This document shows positions 43,027-52,358 of a DNA stretch of 64,000 nucleotides, piece after piece. The DNA comes from Methylopila jiangsuensis. Lineage in GTDB: Bacteria > Pseudomonadota > Alphaproteobacteria > Rhizobiales > Methylopilaceae. The stretch covers positions 248,001 through 312,000 of the forward strand of contig NZ_BSFK01000016.1 in assembly GCF_027922305.1 (NCBI RefSeq), written 5' to 3'. Within the stretch, counting starts at the first letter, position 1. Each line of letters opens with the position of its first letter. The position numbers and the translations under genes were made by a program. The notes under the pieces are model-generated. The model saw nothing but the letters and a program-made list of their open reading frames with translations. It searched no databases and was not told the origin of the DNA.

Positions 43027-44019
43027 TCACTCCGTCGCGAGCAAGGCGTCGAGCGGAGCGTCCAGCGACACCACCACGCCTTCGGGGCGATACGCCACCA
43101 CCGCGCGGCCGTTGAGCTGGCCGGACAGCGTCTTCTCGATCAGCTGCGAGCCGAAGCCCCGTCGGGTCGGCGGAGCGACTTCGGGTCCGCCGGTCTCGCG
43201 CCACTCCATGCGGAACCGGTCGTCCCCGCAGCGCCAGGACAGCCGGACGCGGCCCTCCGCGCGCGACAGCGCGCCGTATTTCGCGGCGTTGGAGCCGAGC
43301 TCGTGGATGGCGAGCGTCATGGCGGTGGCCGCCCGGTCGCGCAGCCGGACCGGCGGGCCGTCGATCACGATGCGGGTGTCGAGGTCATGGGGCTTCAGCA
43401 CGCTGCGGGCCAGCGCGTCGAGCTGCGCTTCGGAGGAGGCGGCGGAGAACAGCATGTCCTGCGCCCGCGACAGCGCCACCAGCCGCTCGTCGATCCGCTC
43501 CCGGTAGGGCGCGAGCGCCGCCCCGCCGGCGCGCAGGGTCTGGGCCATCACCGACTGGGTGAGCGCCAGCATGTTCTTGATGCGGTGGTTGAGTTCGGCC
43601 GCGAGCAGCTTGTGGCGCTCCTCGCTCTCCTTCAGCGCGGTGACGTCGCGGGACACGGAGAGGATGGACTCCGGGCGCCCGTCCGGTCCGAAGATCGGCG
43701 TCACCTGCACGTCCCAGTGGCGCGGGTTGCCGCGGGCCGTGTTCGCCATCTCCTGGAACCGGTAGCTGCGGCCGTCCCGCGCCGCGGCGACGGCCGCAGC
43801 GGCGTGGACATGCCCGGCGGCGGTCCACAGGTCCGGCCAATGGCAGCCGCGCAGGGGCTCGAAGTCGTCGACCTCCATCACCTTCTGGCCGCCTTCGCTC
43901 ATGAAGACCAGGGCGCCGTCGAGGTCGAGGATCTTGATGCAGTCCTCGGACGCCGCGAGCACGCTGCGGATGAAGCGGGCGTCGCGGTCCGGGGGCGCCG
44001 TGTCAGGCTCAGGGGTCAT
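43027..44019 (-). CDS. PAS-HWE sensor histidine kinase inside the his operon
   Basis: The product is 330 aa and soluble. A PAS domain (about 14-130, LAASEDCIKILDLDGALVFMSEGG) is followed by an HWE_HK domain with His145 (AELNHRIKNMLALTQSVMAQTLR). The ATPase domain has HELGSNAAKYGALS and the W-x-E signature in FRMEWRETGGP, with the G box GFGSQLIEKTL. HWE kinases in alphaproteobacteria often act in light, redox or general-stress control. It sits between hisA (78 bases before) and hisF (103 bases after), which is not its usual place, so it is probably an insertion into the operon. Confidence 0.9.
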   Translation of the reverse strand: MTPEPDTAPPDRDARFIRSVLAASEDCIKILDLDGALVFMSEGGQKVMEVDDFEPLRGCHWPDLWTAAGHVHAAAAVAAARDGRSYRFQEMANTARGNPRHWDVQVTPIFGPDGRPESILSVSRDVTALKESEERHKLLAAELNHRIKNMLALTQSVMAQTLRAGGAALAPYRERIDERLVALSRAQDMLFSAASSEAQLDALARSVLKPHDLDTRIVIDGPPVRLRDRAATAMTLAIHELGSNAAKYGALSRAEGRVRLSWRCGDDRFRMEWRETGGPEVAPPTRRGFGSQLIEKTLSGQLNGRAVVAYRPEGVVVSLDAPLDALLATE

Positions 44020-44097
44020 GCGATGAGGGGCTCTAAGCGCGCCGACGTGCGGTCCAAGGAGCTGCGCCGTCCGTCGGGTCGGAGCGACGCTAGCGGT

Positions 44098-44838
44098 TTA
44101 CCGCGCGCTGCGCGAGCCCCCCACCAGCGCAAGCGCCTCTTTCGCGTCGAGACGGCCGTCGTAGAGCGCCCGGCCGGTGATGGCGCCGGCGATGGAGGCG
44201 TTCTCCGGCTCCAGCAGCCGGCGCACGTCCCCGATGTCCGCGAGCCCGCCGGAGGCGATCACCGGGATCGAGACCGCCTCCGCCAGCTCGCGGGTGGATT
44301 CGAGGTTCAGGCCTTTCAGCAGGCCGTCGCGGGCGATGTCGGTGTAGATGATGGCGGCGACGCCGGCGTCCTCGAACCGGCGGGAGAGGTCGAGCACGGT
44401 CATGTCGGAGACCTCGGCCCAGCCTTCGACCGCGACCCGGCCGCCGCGGGCGTCGACGCCGACCGCGACCTGGCCCGGATGGGCCCTGGCCGCCGCCCGG
44501 ACGAAGTCCGGATCGCGCACCGCGGCGGTGCCGAGGATGACGCGGGAGACGCCGCGTCCGAGCCAGGATTCCACGCCCGCCATGTCGCGGATGCCGCCGC
44601 CGAGCTGCACCGGCACGTCGGCCTGGTCGAGGATGGCGTCCACCGCCTCGGCGTTGACGCTGGCGCCGGCGAAGGCGCCGTCCAGGTCCACCACATGGAT
44701 CCAGCCGAAGCCGGCTTCCGCGAAGGCGCGGGCCTGCGCGCCGGGATCGTCGCCATAGACCGTGGCGCGGTCCATGTCGCCCTCTTTCAGGCGCACCACC
44801 GCGCCGCCCTTCAGGTCGATGGCGGGATAGAGGATCAT
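44098..44838 (-). CDS. hisA: ProFAR isomerase
   Basis: The 246-aa TIM barrel starts [17 protein letters not shown] with catalytic Asp8. The second catalytic Asp is in [12 protein letters not shown], and phosphate loops QLGGGIRD and [11 protein letters not shown] are present. It performs the fourth step of histidine synthesis. The ATG at 44838 overlaps the hisH stop (ATGA); a GTG three codons earlier is in frame but less conserved. Confidence 0.96.
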   Translation of the reverse strand: MILYPAIDLKGGAVVRLKEGDMDRATVYGDDPGAQARAFAEAGFGWIHVVDLDGAFAGASVNAEAVDAILDQADVPVQLGGGIRDMAGVESWLGRGVSRVILGTAAVRDPDFVRAAARAHPGQVAVGVDARGGRVAVEGWAEVSDMTVLDLSRRFEDAGVAAIIYTDIARDGLLKGLNLESTRELAEAVSIPVIASGGLADIGDVRRLLEPENASIAGAITGRALYDGRLDAKEALALVGGSRSAR

Positions 44839-45470
44839 GGACGCCACCTGAGGAAGCTCGCGAGCAGGGAAAGCCCGAGCGTCTGGCTCTTCTCGGGATG
44901 GAACTGCGCCCCCGCCACGTTGCCGCGGGCCACCAGCGCGGTGACGTCGCCGCCGTAGTCGGCGGAGAGCGCCACGTCGCCGGCGTCGTCCGGCTTCAGG
45001 TGGAAGGCGTGCAGGAAATAGGCGTGCAGGCCGTCGGGGCCCACGGGCAGATCGTCGGTCAGCGGATGGGCGCGTCGGCGGATCAGGGTGTTCCAGCCCA
45101 TGTGCGGCACTTTGAGCCGGGCGTCGCCGGGCTCGATGCGGAGGACGCGGCCGGGAATCCAGTTCAGCCCGGCGGTCGGCTCGTGCTCCTCGCCGGTGGT
45201 CGCCAGAAGCTGCATGCCGATGCAGATGCCGAGGAACGGCCGGCCACGGTCCAGCACCGCCTCGTTCAGCGCCTCGCCGAGGCCGGAGGCGCTGTCGAGC
45301 GCCCGGCGGCAGTCGGGAAAGGCGCCGTCGCCGGGCAGAACCACCCGATCCGCCTTCGCGATGCGGTCGGCGTCGGCGGTGACGATCACGTCCGCGCCGC
45401 CGGCCCGGATCAGCGCCTTCTCCACCGAGCGCAGGTTGCCCGCGCCGTAGTCGACGATGGCGATCGTCAC
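44835..45470 (-). CDS. hisH: Imidazole glycerol phosphate synthase, glutaminase subunit
   Basis: The 211-aa class I glutamine amidotransferase starts with GTG (V)[19 protein letters not shown]. The catalytic Cys is in [11 protein letters not shown], and the His/Glu pair is in AQFHPEKSQ. It supplies ammonia to HisF. The start overlaps the DUF2628 gene stop (GTGA) and the stop overlaps hisA, so the three are translationally coupled. Confidence 0.96.
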   Translation of the reverse strand: MTIAIVDYGAGNLRSVEKALIRAGGADVIVTADADRIAKADRVVLPGDGAFPDCRRALDSASGLGEALNEAVLDRGRPFLGICIGMQLLATTGEEHEPTAGLNWIPGRVLRIEPGDARLKVPHMGWNTLIRRRAHPLTDDLPVGPDGLHAYFLHAFHLKPDDAGDVALSADYGGDVTALVARGNVAGAQFHPEKSQTLGLSLLASFLRWRP

Positions 45471-45937
45471 CGCGCCGCCTCGGGGAAGAAGCCCAGCACG
45501 GCGGGCGACGTGGAGGGGCGCGCGGGGCTCGCGGCGCGGGGCGCGGGGGGCTCGGCCTCCGCCGCCCATTCGGTGAAGAAGCGCACTTCGGCCTCCTCGC
45601 GGGAGCGGGCGAGCACGGAGCCCGCGTGGCGGTAGCCGCGGCGCTCCAGCGAGCGGGCGCGCAGCCACGCCGCCTCGAAGCCCACGGCGAGGTTCGGCAG
45701 CAGCATGAGCAGGATGGCGCGGCCGCCGTCCATGCCGAGCGCCCCGGCGAGAGCGACCAGCGCGATCTCGGCGGCCACGTAGAGAGCCAGCGCCAGCCAG
45801 CAGCGGCGCCAGATGAGCCAGATCACGGGCGCGAGGAAGGCGATCTTGTGGAAGCCCTCCCGGAAGGTGACGAAGCCTTCCGCGCGATCGAGCGAGCGTT
45901 CGTCGCCGGCGGGCTGGTAGATGAGCCAGGTGTTCAA
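45467..45937 (-). CDS. DUF2628 membrane protein of the his operon
   Basis: This 156-aa protein has the N-terminal motif [29 protein letters not shown] and two or three membrane helices up to about residue 92. Then comes an [24 protein letters not shown] stretch and a Pro/Ala-rich tail. DUF2628 genes lie between hisB and hisH in many Rhizobiales, but no role in histidine synthesis is established. It overlaps hisH by 4 bases. Confidence 0.85.
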   Translation of the reverse strand: MNTWLIYQPAGDERSLDRAEGFVTFREGFHKIAFLAPVIWLIWRRCWLALALYVAAEIALVALAGALGMDGGRAILLMLLPNLAVGFEAAWLRARSLERRGYRHAGSVLARSREEAEVRFFTEWAAEAEPPAPRAASPARPSTSPAVLGFFPEAAR

Positions 45938-45971
45938 GATGAAACGGACCTCGGGGGGTAAGGTCGAAGGA

Positions 45972-46565
45972 TCAGTCGCCGATGCGGCCCTTGGTGGAGG
46001 GCAGACGGTCGCCGGCGCGGGGGTCGAGCGCGAGCGCCAGCTTCAGCGCGCGGGCGAGGCCCTTGAAGCAGCTTTCGGCGATGTGATGCGCGTTGGCGCC
46101 GTAGAGCGTCTCCACATGCAAGGTCACGGCGGCGTGGGTGGCGAAGGCCTGGAAGAACTCGCGCACCAGCTCGGTGTCGAACTCGCCCACCTTCGGCGCG
46201 GGAAACGCGGTGCGCCACACCAGGAACGGCCGGCCCGAGACGTCGATCGCGACGCGGGTCAGGGTCTCGTCCATGGGCATATGCACGTCCGCGTAGCGGG
46301 TCAGGCCCTTCATGTCGCCCAGCGCCCGGCGCACGGCCTGGCCGAGCGCGATCCCTACGTCCTCCACCGTGTGGTGGAAGTCCACATGCACGTCGCCGTT
46401 GGCCGTCACGTCCAGGTCGATCATGGCGTGGCGGGAGAGCAGCTCCAGCATGTGGTCGAAGAAGCCGACGCCGGTGGAGATCCGGCTCGCGCCCGTGCCG
46501 TCGAGGTCGAGGGCGAGCGAAATGTCGGTCTCCGCGGTCGTCCGGGTCACCTCGGCGCGGCGCAT
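45972..46565 (-). CDS. hisB: Imidazoleglycerol-phosphate dehydratase
   Basis: The 197-aa enzyme has the metal-binding motifs [36 protein letters not shown] and FKGLARAL. It converts IGP to imidazole acetol phosphate. Three ATG codons in a row (46571, 46568, 46565) follow CCGGAG; the third has the best spacing and gives [15 protein letters not shown], the usual N-terminus. Upstream ATGs at 46604 and 46646 lack a ribosome-binding site. It is the first his gene in the window and is divergent from dps. Confidence 0.95.
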   Translation of the reverse strand: MRRAEVTRTTAETDISLALDLDGTGASRISTGVGFFDHMLELLSRHAMIDLDVTANGDVHVDFHHTVEDVGIALGQAVRRALGDMKGLTRYADVHMPMDETLTRVAIDVSGRPFLVWRTAFPAPKVGEFDTELVREFFQAFATHAAVTLHVETLYGANAHHIAESCFKGLARALKLALALDPRAGDRLPSTKGRIGD

Positions 46566-46776
46566 CATCATCTCCGGTCGCGAAGCCTGTCGCGGGGCTG
46601 TCATGGAAACGAGCGGTCGATAGCACGGGCGCGGGGCGAAGGCCAACGGCCCTTAACGATTCCGGCGCGATCGGGGCGGAGCGATGCGCGCGACGCATGT
46701 CGACAGCTTCCGGGCGCGCTCTACTTGGGAAGGCGCAAGACGTTCGTTCGCCGCTTCCAGAAAAGGACAGGCCGCC

Positions 46777-47301
46777 ATGGCCAAGAAGCCGTCTCCCGAA
46801 GCCAAGGCCCGCCGCAAGGCGGCCCTCGCCACCCCGACCGACATCGGCTCCAACGCCACGCGCGACATCGAGGGCGCGCTCAACGCCGTGCTGGCGGACA
46901 CGTTCGCGCTCTATCTCAAGACCAAGAACTTCCACTGGCACGTGAGCGGCCCGCACTTCCGCGACTACCATCTGCTGTTCGACGACCAGTCGGCGGAAAT
47001 CCTCGCCTCCACCGACGACATCGGGGAGCGCGTGCGCAAGATCGGCGGCACGACGCTGCGCTCCATCGGCCACATCGGCCGGCTGCAGCGCATCGCCGAC
47101 AACGACGCCGACTTCGTCACGCCCCAGGACATGCTGGCGGAGCTGCGCGAGGACAACCAGACCATGGTCCAGAAGCTGCGCGAGGCCCATGCGCTCGCCG
47201 ACGAGCACGACGACGTGGGCACCACCAGCCTGCTGGAGAACCTGATCGACCAGGCCGAAAAGCGCGCCTGGTTCCTGTTCGAGGCGAGCCGGAGCATCTG
47301 A
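46777..47301 (+). CDS. dps: Dps/ferritin-like DNA-binding stress protein
   Basis: The 174-aa protein has a Lys/Arg-rich N-terminal tail (AKKPSPEAKARRKAA) that could bind DNA. The four-helix Dps bundle follows with the inter-subunit ferroxidase residues in NFHWHVSGPHFRDYHLLFDDQSAEI. ASTDDIGERVRKIGG and a late EDNQTMVQKLREAH complete the family pattern. It would store iron and protect DNA from peroxide. AAAGGA precedes the ATG. Confidence 0.9.
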   Translation: MAKKPSPEAKARRKAALATPTDIGSNATRDIEGALNAVLADTFALYLKTKNFHWHVSGPHFRDYHLLFDDQSAEILASTDDIGERVRKIGGTTLRSIGHIGRLQRIADNDADFVTPQDMLAELREDNQTMVQKLREAHALADEHDDVGTTSLLENLIDQAEKRAWFLFEASRSI

Positions 47302-47406
47302 GCCGCCCTCCGGCCGCGGGCGGGCGGCGCCCCGCCCGCCCGCACGGCTCTTTTCGAGATCGGCGCGGATGATTACCTGTGCTGCGGAATCTCTTCCGGA
47401 GCGCTC

Positions 47407-47955
47407 ATGTCCGACATCATTCTCCACGGCACCACGATCGTGCTGGTCCGCAAGGGCGGCAAGGTCGTCATCGGCGGCGACGGCCAGGTCACGCTGGGCC
47501 AGACCGTGCTTAAGGCGACCGCCAAGAAGGTGCGCCGCATCGCCAAGGGCGAGGTGATCGCGGGCTTCGCCGGCGCCACCGCCGACGCCTTCACCCTGTT
47601 CGAGCGGCTGGAGCAGAAGCTGGAGCAGTATCCCGGCCAGCTTCTGCGCGCCGCCGTGGAGCTCGCCAAGGACTGGCGCACCGACCGCTATCTCCGCCGG
47701 CTCGAGGCCATGATGCTGGTGGCCGACAAGCATGTGGCGCTCGTCATCACCGGCACCGGCGACGTGCTGGAGCCCGAGGACGGCGTCGCCGCCATCGGCT
47801 CGGGCGGCAACTACGCGCTCTCCGCCGCGCGCGCGCTCGCCGACACCGACGCGGACGCCGAAGCCATCGTGCGCAAGGCCATGAAGATCGCGGCCGAGAT
47901 CTGCGTCTACACCAACGACAAGCTTACGGTCGAAAGCCTTGACACCGTCGGCTGA
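47407..47955 (+). CDS. hslV: HslV peptidase subunit of the HslUV protease
   Basis: The 182-aa N-terminal nucleophile protease has an 8-residue propeptide (MSDIILHG) followed by catalytic Thr9 in [40 protein letters not shown] and the C-terminal [21 protein letters not shown] are family-typical. It forms dodecamers with HslU for ATP-dependent protein degradation. The next gene overlaps its end by 17 bases. Confidence 0.97.
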   Translation: MSDIILHGTTIVLVRKGGKVVIGGDGQVTLGQTVLKATAKKVRRIAKGEVIAGFAGATADAFTLFERLEQKLEQYPGQLLRAAVELAKDWRTDRYLRRLEAMMLVADKHVALVITGTGDVLEPEDGVAAIGSGGNYALSAARALADTDADAEAIVRKAMKIAAEICVYTNDKLTVESLDTVG

Positions 47956-48985
47956 CCGGCTCGAGGCCGCGGTCGCGGCGGGCGTGATCGACGCCGTCTC
48001 GGCGGAGCGGCTGCGCGCCTTTCTCGAGGGCGGCGACGTCCGCGCCGAAGGCCCGACCACGGTGGACCGGGAGGAGGTGCGCTTCGCCCGCGGCTTCCAC
48101 GACGTGTTCATGACCGTCGGCCTCGTGGCGCTGCTGTTCGGCCTGCGCCTCGCCATCCTGGCGGTCGTCCCCTACGAGGCGACGCCTTACGCCTTCCTCG
48201 CCGGCGCGGGACTGGTCTGGGCGCTGGCGGAGGTCTTCACCCGCCGCCAGCGGCTGGTGCTGCCGAGCATCGCGCTCGCCATTTCGTTCGTGGCCTATGT
48301 GGCGCAGGCGGTCGCCGCGCCGCTGCTGTGGTTGCCGGGAGCGCCGGCGGATGAGCCCTACGCGCTGCCGGGCGTGGCGCTGGCGGCGCTCGTCGCGGCG
48401 GTCCTGTTCCGCCTGCGGTTCAGGCTGCCGTTCTCGGCGCTGCTGGTGGCGGCCGGGCTGATCGCCGTGCTGCTCGCGGGGCTGGAGGCCTTCCGTCCGG
48501 GCCTTGCGGAAAGCGTCGTCGCGCCGCTCGCGCTCGGCTGCGGCGTCGCCTGCTTCATCGCCGCCATGGGCTTCGACCTGATGGACCCGGAGCGGCGGAC
48601 GCTTTCCGCCGACAACGCCTTCTGGCTGCATCTGCTGGCCGCGCCCCTGATCGTGCATGCGCTGGTCTCCTTCGCCGCCGCCGATCTGGGAGAGGCGAGC
48701 GTGGCGCAGGCGGCGGCGGTGCTGGGCGTCGTGGCGGCGCTGGCGCTGGTGGCCCTGCTGGTGGACCGGCGCGCGCTGCTGATGTCCGGGCTGATCTATT
48801 TCGGCGTCGCCATCGGCGTGCTGATCGCCCAAACCGAACTCGACAACGCCACCCGCTTCGCGGCCTCCCTCATCCTGCTGGGCGGCTTCGTGGTGGCGCT
48901 CGGCGCCGGCTGGCGGCCGCTGCGCCGGGCGGTGATGGCGCTCGCCCCAGCGCGGCTCAGGGCGGCGCTGCCGCCGGCGCTCTGA
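47939..48985 (+). CDS. Polytopic membrane protein between hslV and hslU
   Basis: This 348-aa protein has a soluble N-terminal part (1-50, [27 protein letters not shown]) and about ten membrane helices. The opening resembles DUF2157/DUF4401-like membrane proteins, but I cannot name the family. The start is TTG, inside hslV, with a 17-base overlap; no better in-frame start lies upstream of the first helix. It may be co-transcribed with hslV and hslU, which is 74 bases downstream. Confidence 0.7.
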   Translation: MTPSADRLEAAVAAGVIDAVSAERLRAFLEGGDVRAEGPTTVDREEVRFARGFHDVFMTVGLVALLFGLRLAILAVVPYEATPYAFLAGAGLVWALAEVFTRRQRLVLPSIALAISFVAYVAQAVAAPLLWLPGAPADEPYALPGVALAALVAAVLFRLRFRLPFSALLVAAGLIAVLLAGLEAFRPGLAESVVAPLALGCGVACFIAAMGFDLMDPERRTLSADNAFWLHLLAAPLIVHALVSFAAADLGEASVAQAAAVLGVVAALALVALLVDRRALLMSGLIYFGVAIGVLIAQTELDNATRFAASLILLGGFVVALGAGWRPLRRAVMALAPARLRAALPPAL

Positions 48986-49059
48986 TCTTCCGACGAAACA
49001 CAAGACGGTCCCGCCGCGCCAAGGGCGGGGGGCCGGGCTTACAAGGACCCGTTTTCCCG

Positions 49060-50352
49060 ATGACCGACCTCTCCCCCCGCGAAATCGTCTCCGAGCTCGA
49101 CCGCCACATCGTCGGCCAGCGCGACGCCAAGCGCGCCGTCGCCATCGCGCTGCGCAACCGCTGGCGCCGGCTGCAGCTCGAAGGCCACCTCCGGGAGGAG
49201 GTGCTGCCGAAGAACATCCTGATGATCGGGCCGACCGGCGTGGGCAAGACCGAGATCTCCCGTCGCCTCGCCAGGCTCGCCAACGCGCCGTTCCTGAAGG
49301 TGGAGGCCACCAAGTTCACCGAGGTCGGCTATGTGGGCCGCGACGTGGAGCAGATCGTGCGCGACCTCCTGGAGGCCGCCATCGCGCTCACCCGCGAGGC
49401 CAGGCGCAAGGACGTTCAGGCCAAGGCCCACATGGCGGCGGAGGAGCGGGTGCTGACCGCGCTAGTGGGCGCGACCGCGAGCCCCGCCACCCGCGAGAGC
49501 TTCCGCAAGAAGCTGCGCGACGGCGACATGGACGACAAGGAGATCGAGATCGAGGTGGCCGCCTCCGGCCCGCCGATGATGGAGATCCCCGGCATGCCGG
49601 GGCAGGTGGGCATGATCTCGCTGGGCGAGATGTTCAAAGGCATGGGCGGCCAGAAGAAGACCCGCCGCGTCACCGTGAAGGACAGCTACGCCACGCTGAT
49701 CACCGAGGAGAGCGACAAGCTGCTCGATCAGGAGAGCCTCGTCGCCGAGGCCATCCGCACGGTGGAGAACGCCGGCATCGTGTTCCTGGACGAGATCGAC
49801 AAGATCTGCGCCCGGGAGGGCCGGGCCGGCGACGTCTCCCGCGAGGGCGTGCAGCGCGACCTGCTGCCGCTGATCGAGGGCACCACCGTCGCCACCAAGC
49901 ACGGGCCGGTGAAGACCGACCACATCCTGTTCATCGCCTCCGGCGCCTTCCATGTGGCGAAGCCGTCCGACCTGCTGCCGGAGCTTCAGGGCCGGCTGCC
50001 GATCCGGGTCGAGCTTTCGGCGCTGACGCGGGAGGACTTCGTCCGCATCCTGAACGACACCGAGGCGAGCCTCGTGAAGCAGTACGTGGCGCTGCTGGCG
50101 ACCGAGAACGTGACGCTCCAGTTCACGTCCGACGGCATCGACGCCCTCGCCGACGTGGCGGTGGAGGTGAACTCCACGGTGGAGAACATCGGCGCCCGGC
50201 GGCTGCAGACGGTGATGGAGCGGGTGCTGGACGAGATCAGCTTCACCGCAGCCGACCGCGGCGGCGAGACGGTGACGGTGGACGGCGCCTACGTGCGCCG
50301 CTACGTGGGCGATCTGGCCAAGAACGCCGACCTCAGCCGCTTTATTCTCTAA
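49060..50352 (+). CDS. hslU: HslU ATPase subunit of the HslUV protease
   Basis: The 430-aa AAA+ unfoldase begins [19 protein letters not shown]. Walker A is GPTGVGKT at residues 57-64, Walker B is VFLDEIDK near 245, sensor regions follow, and the C-terminal DLSRFIL inserts into HslV. The I domain (about 110-215) contains the Met/Gly-rich stretch typical of alphaproteobacterial HslU. It unfolds substrates for HslV. Confidence 0.97.
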   Translation: MTDLSPREIVSELDRHIVGQRDAKRAVAIALRNRWRRLQLEGHLREEVLPKNILMIGPTGVGKTEISRRLARLANAPFLKVEATKFTEVGYVGRDVEQIVRDLLEAAIALTREARRKDVQAKAHMAAEERVLTALVGATASPATRESFRKKLRDGDMDDKEIEIEVAASGPPMMEIPGMPGQVGMISLGEMFKGMGGQKKTRRVTVKDSYATLITEESDKLLDQESLVAEAIRTVENAGIVFLDEIDKICAREGRAGDVSREGVQRDLLPLIEGTTVATKHGPVKTDHILFIASGAFHVAKPSDLLPELQGRLPIRVELSALTREDFVRILNDTEASLVKQYVALLATENVTLQFTSDGIDALADVAVEVNSTVENIGARRLQTVMERVLDEISFTAADRGGETVTVDGAYVRRYVGDLAKNADLSRFIL

Positions 50353-50435
50353 GGGCCGCCGTCTCGAAGGGCCACCCTTGCGCGCGGACGAGCGACGGAC
50401 ATTCCTGCGAACCTCCTGACAACGGCTCGCAGAAA

Positions 50436-50466
50436 TTTTACGGGGTCGGCGAAGGTCGCCCGTTCA
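50436..50466 (+). promoter_or_regulatory. Putative ECF promoter of the petrobactin-type operon
   Basis: TTTTACGGGG (50436-50445), 15 bases, CGTTCA (50461-50466). The same two blocks at the same 15-base spacing occur before the receptor gene (62929-62959) and, slightly varied, before fecR (61859-61889). It lies 54 bases before asbA. I infer recognition by the FecI-type sigma factor encoded at 61274. Confidence 0.65.
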
Positions 50467-50519
50467 CCTCCCAAAGGCCCGCTCATCCGCGGCGCCAAAG
50501 GGATGTGCGGGGGAAGCCC

Positions 50520-52358
50520 ATGACGACCCTTAAGAAGGCGGAGCTGAGGACCGGCTCCAATGTCCGCCTGACCGGCGCGGAGGCGCGTCGGCTCGCGGAG
50601 CAGGCGGCGCTGCAGAACGTCGCCAACTGCTATGTGCGCGAGATCGACGCCGGGGCGCTGGTGCGCCATCGCCCGGTGGGCGAGGTGGCGGCCGATCATC
50701 TGGAGCTGCTCCTGCGCGACCAGAACGGCGCGCTGCGCATCGAGGCGGTGGCGCTGTCGGCCTGCGGGCCGCACCGGCTCGGCCGGGCCTACATCCGGCG
50801 CGCGGAAGGGCAGGATTTCGTCCGCGTCGACCCCATGACCGCGGTCATCGCCCTGCTGCACGAGGCCTATCGCAGCTTCGGGCCGGAGCGGGCGGAGCGC
50901 CTGCGCGGCTGCGAGCTTGAGCTGCTGTCGCGGGTGCTGGGCAGCTACCAGTCCGCGGCGACCTGCCTCGCGGCCGGCGCCGGCGCCGATGACGACGACA
51001 GCTTCATCGCCGCCGAGCAGTCCATCGCCTTCGGCCACTGGCTGCACCCGACGCCGAAGAGCCTGCAGGGCATGACCTGGTGGCAGCGCCCGGCCTACCA
51101 GCCGGAGCAGGGCGGGCGCTTCCGCCTCACCGTTTTCGCCGCGCCTTCCGGCATGGTCCGCCACGCCTCCGCCGCCGCCGTCAGCGCGCCGGAGATCGCC
51201 CGCGGCTTCCTCGGGGCCGATCTCGACCGGCTCGGCCTGAAGGACGGCGAGGTCCCGCTGCTGATGCACCCGCTGCAGGCGGAGGCGCTGCTGCTCGATC
51301 CCGACGTCGCCGCGCTCAGGGACCGGGGCGCGCTCCGGCTGCTGGGGCCGGGCGGTCCGGAGGTCGCCGCCACCTCGTCGGTGCGCACGCTCTGGAGCGC
51401 GGACCGGGCGTGGATGCCGAAGTTCTCGCTGCCGGTGCGCATCACCAATTCGGTGCGCGTCAACAAGCGCCACGAGCTGGAGGCCGGCGTCGCCGTGGCG
51501 CGGCTGTTCGCGAAGACCGACTGGCTGCAGCGCCATCCCCGCTTCCGTGTGATTCAGGATCCCGCCTGGGTCACGCTCGATCTGCCGGGCCGCGCCGAGA
51601 GCGGCTTCGAGACCATCTTCCGTGAAAATCCTTTCGTCGCCGGCCGGGACCGGGGCGTCGCGACGGTTGCGGCGCTGACCGCGCCGCCCCTGCCGGGCGG
51701 GCGGTCCCGCCTCGAACGGCTGGTGCGCGACCACGCGGCCCAGAGCGGACTGCGCGTGGCCGAGGCCGCCCGGGCGTGGTTCCGCGCCTATCTCGACTGC
51801 GCGATCGAGCCGCCGGTCGCGCTCTACGACCAGCTGGGCGTGGCGCTGGAGGCCCACCAGCAGAACACGCTGCTGGACGTGACCGGCCTTTTGCCCCGCG
51901 CCGCCTATTACCGGGACAGCCAGGGCTTCTACCTCTCCAACAGCCACCGCCACGCGCTCGACCGGCTGATCCCGGAGGCGGCCTCCATCGGCGCGCTCTA
52001 TTTCGACGACTGCGAGATCGCCGAGCGCTTCGGCTATTACCTGCTGGTCAATCAGGCGTTCTCGGTGGTGAACCGCATGGGCCACGACGGCCTGATCGCG
52101 GAGACCGCGCTGCTCGACATGCTGGCGGAGCGGCTGGAGCGTCTGGCGCGGGAGACGCCGGGCGTCGGCGGGGCCTTCGCCCGCGCGGCGCTGGACCGGC
52201 CGTCCATCGCCTCCAAGGCCAATCTGGTCACCCGCCTGCTCGACATCGACGAGCTGGACGCCGACGACGAGGCGGCCGTCTACGCCCGCGTCGACAACCC
52301 GCTGTTCGGCCGCCCGGGCGTCTGCGATTTCGGAGGCGACCGTGCCGTCGCCGTCTGA
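50520..52358 (+). CDS. asbA: NIS siderophore synthetase, AsbA-like
   Basis: This 612-aa IucA/IucC synthetase has the ATP-binding motif FGHWLHPTPK (171-180), the AATSSVRTLW and FSLPVRITNSVRVNKRHE block (283-319) and AHQQNTLL near 455. In Bacillus, AsbA condenses spermidine with citrate via citryl-adenylate. The assignment as AsbA rather than another IucA/IucC rests on gene order asbA, B, C, DE, F. ATG 50520 has GGGGAAG upstream; GTG 50505 is in frame but worse placed. Cytoplasmic. It overlaps asbB by 17 bases. Confidence 0.85.
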   Translation: MTTLKKAELRTGSNVRLTGAEARRLAEQAALQNVANCYVREIDAGALVRHRPVGEVAADHLELLLRDQNGALRIEAVALSACGPHRLGRAYIRRAEGQDFVRVDPMTAVIALLHEAYRSFGPERAERLRGCELELLSRVLGSYQSAATCLAAGAGADDDDSFIAAEQSIAFGHWLHPTPKSLQGMTWWQRPAYQPEQGGRFRLTVFAAPSGMVRHASAAAVSAPEIARGFLGADLDRLGLKDGEVPLLMHPLQAEALLLDPDVAALRDRGALRLLGPGGPEVAATSSVRTLWSADRAWMPKFSLPVRITNSVRVNKRHELEAGVAVARLFAKTDWLQRHPRFRVIQDPAWVTLDLPGRAESGFETIFRENPFVAGRDRGVATVAALTAPPLPGGRSRLERLVRDHAAQSGLRVAEAARAWFRAYLDCAIEPPVALYDQLGVALEAHQQNTLLDVTGLLPRAAYYRDSQGFYLSNSHRHALDRLIPEAASIGALYFDDCEIAERFGYYLLVNQAFSVVNRMGHDGLIAETALLDMLAERLERLARETPGVGGAFARAALDRPSIASKANLVTRLLDIDELDADDEAAVYARVDNPLFGRPGVCDFGGDRAVAV

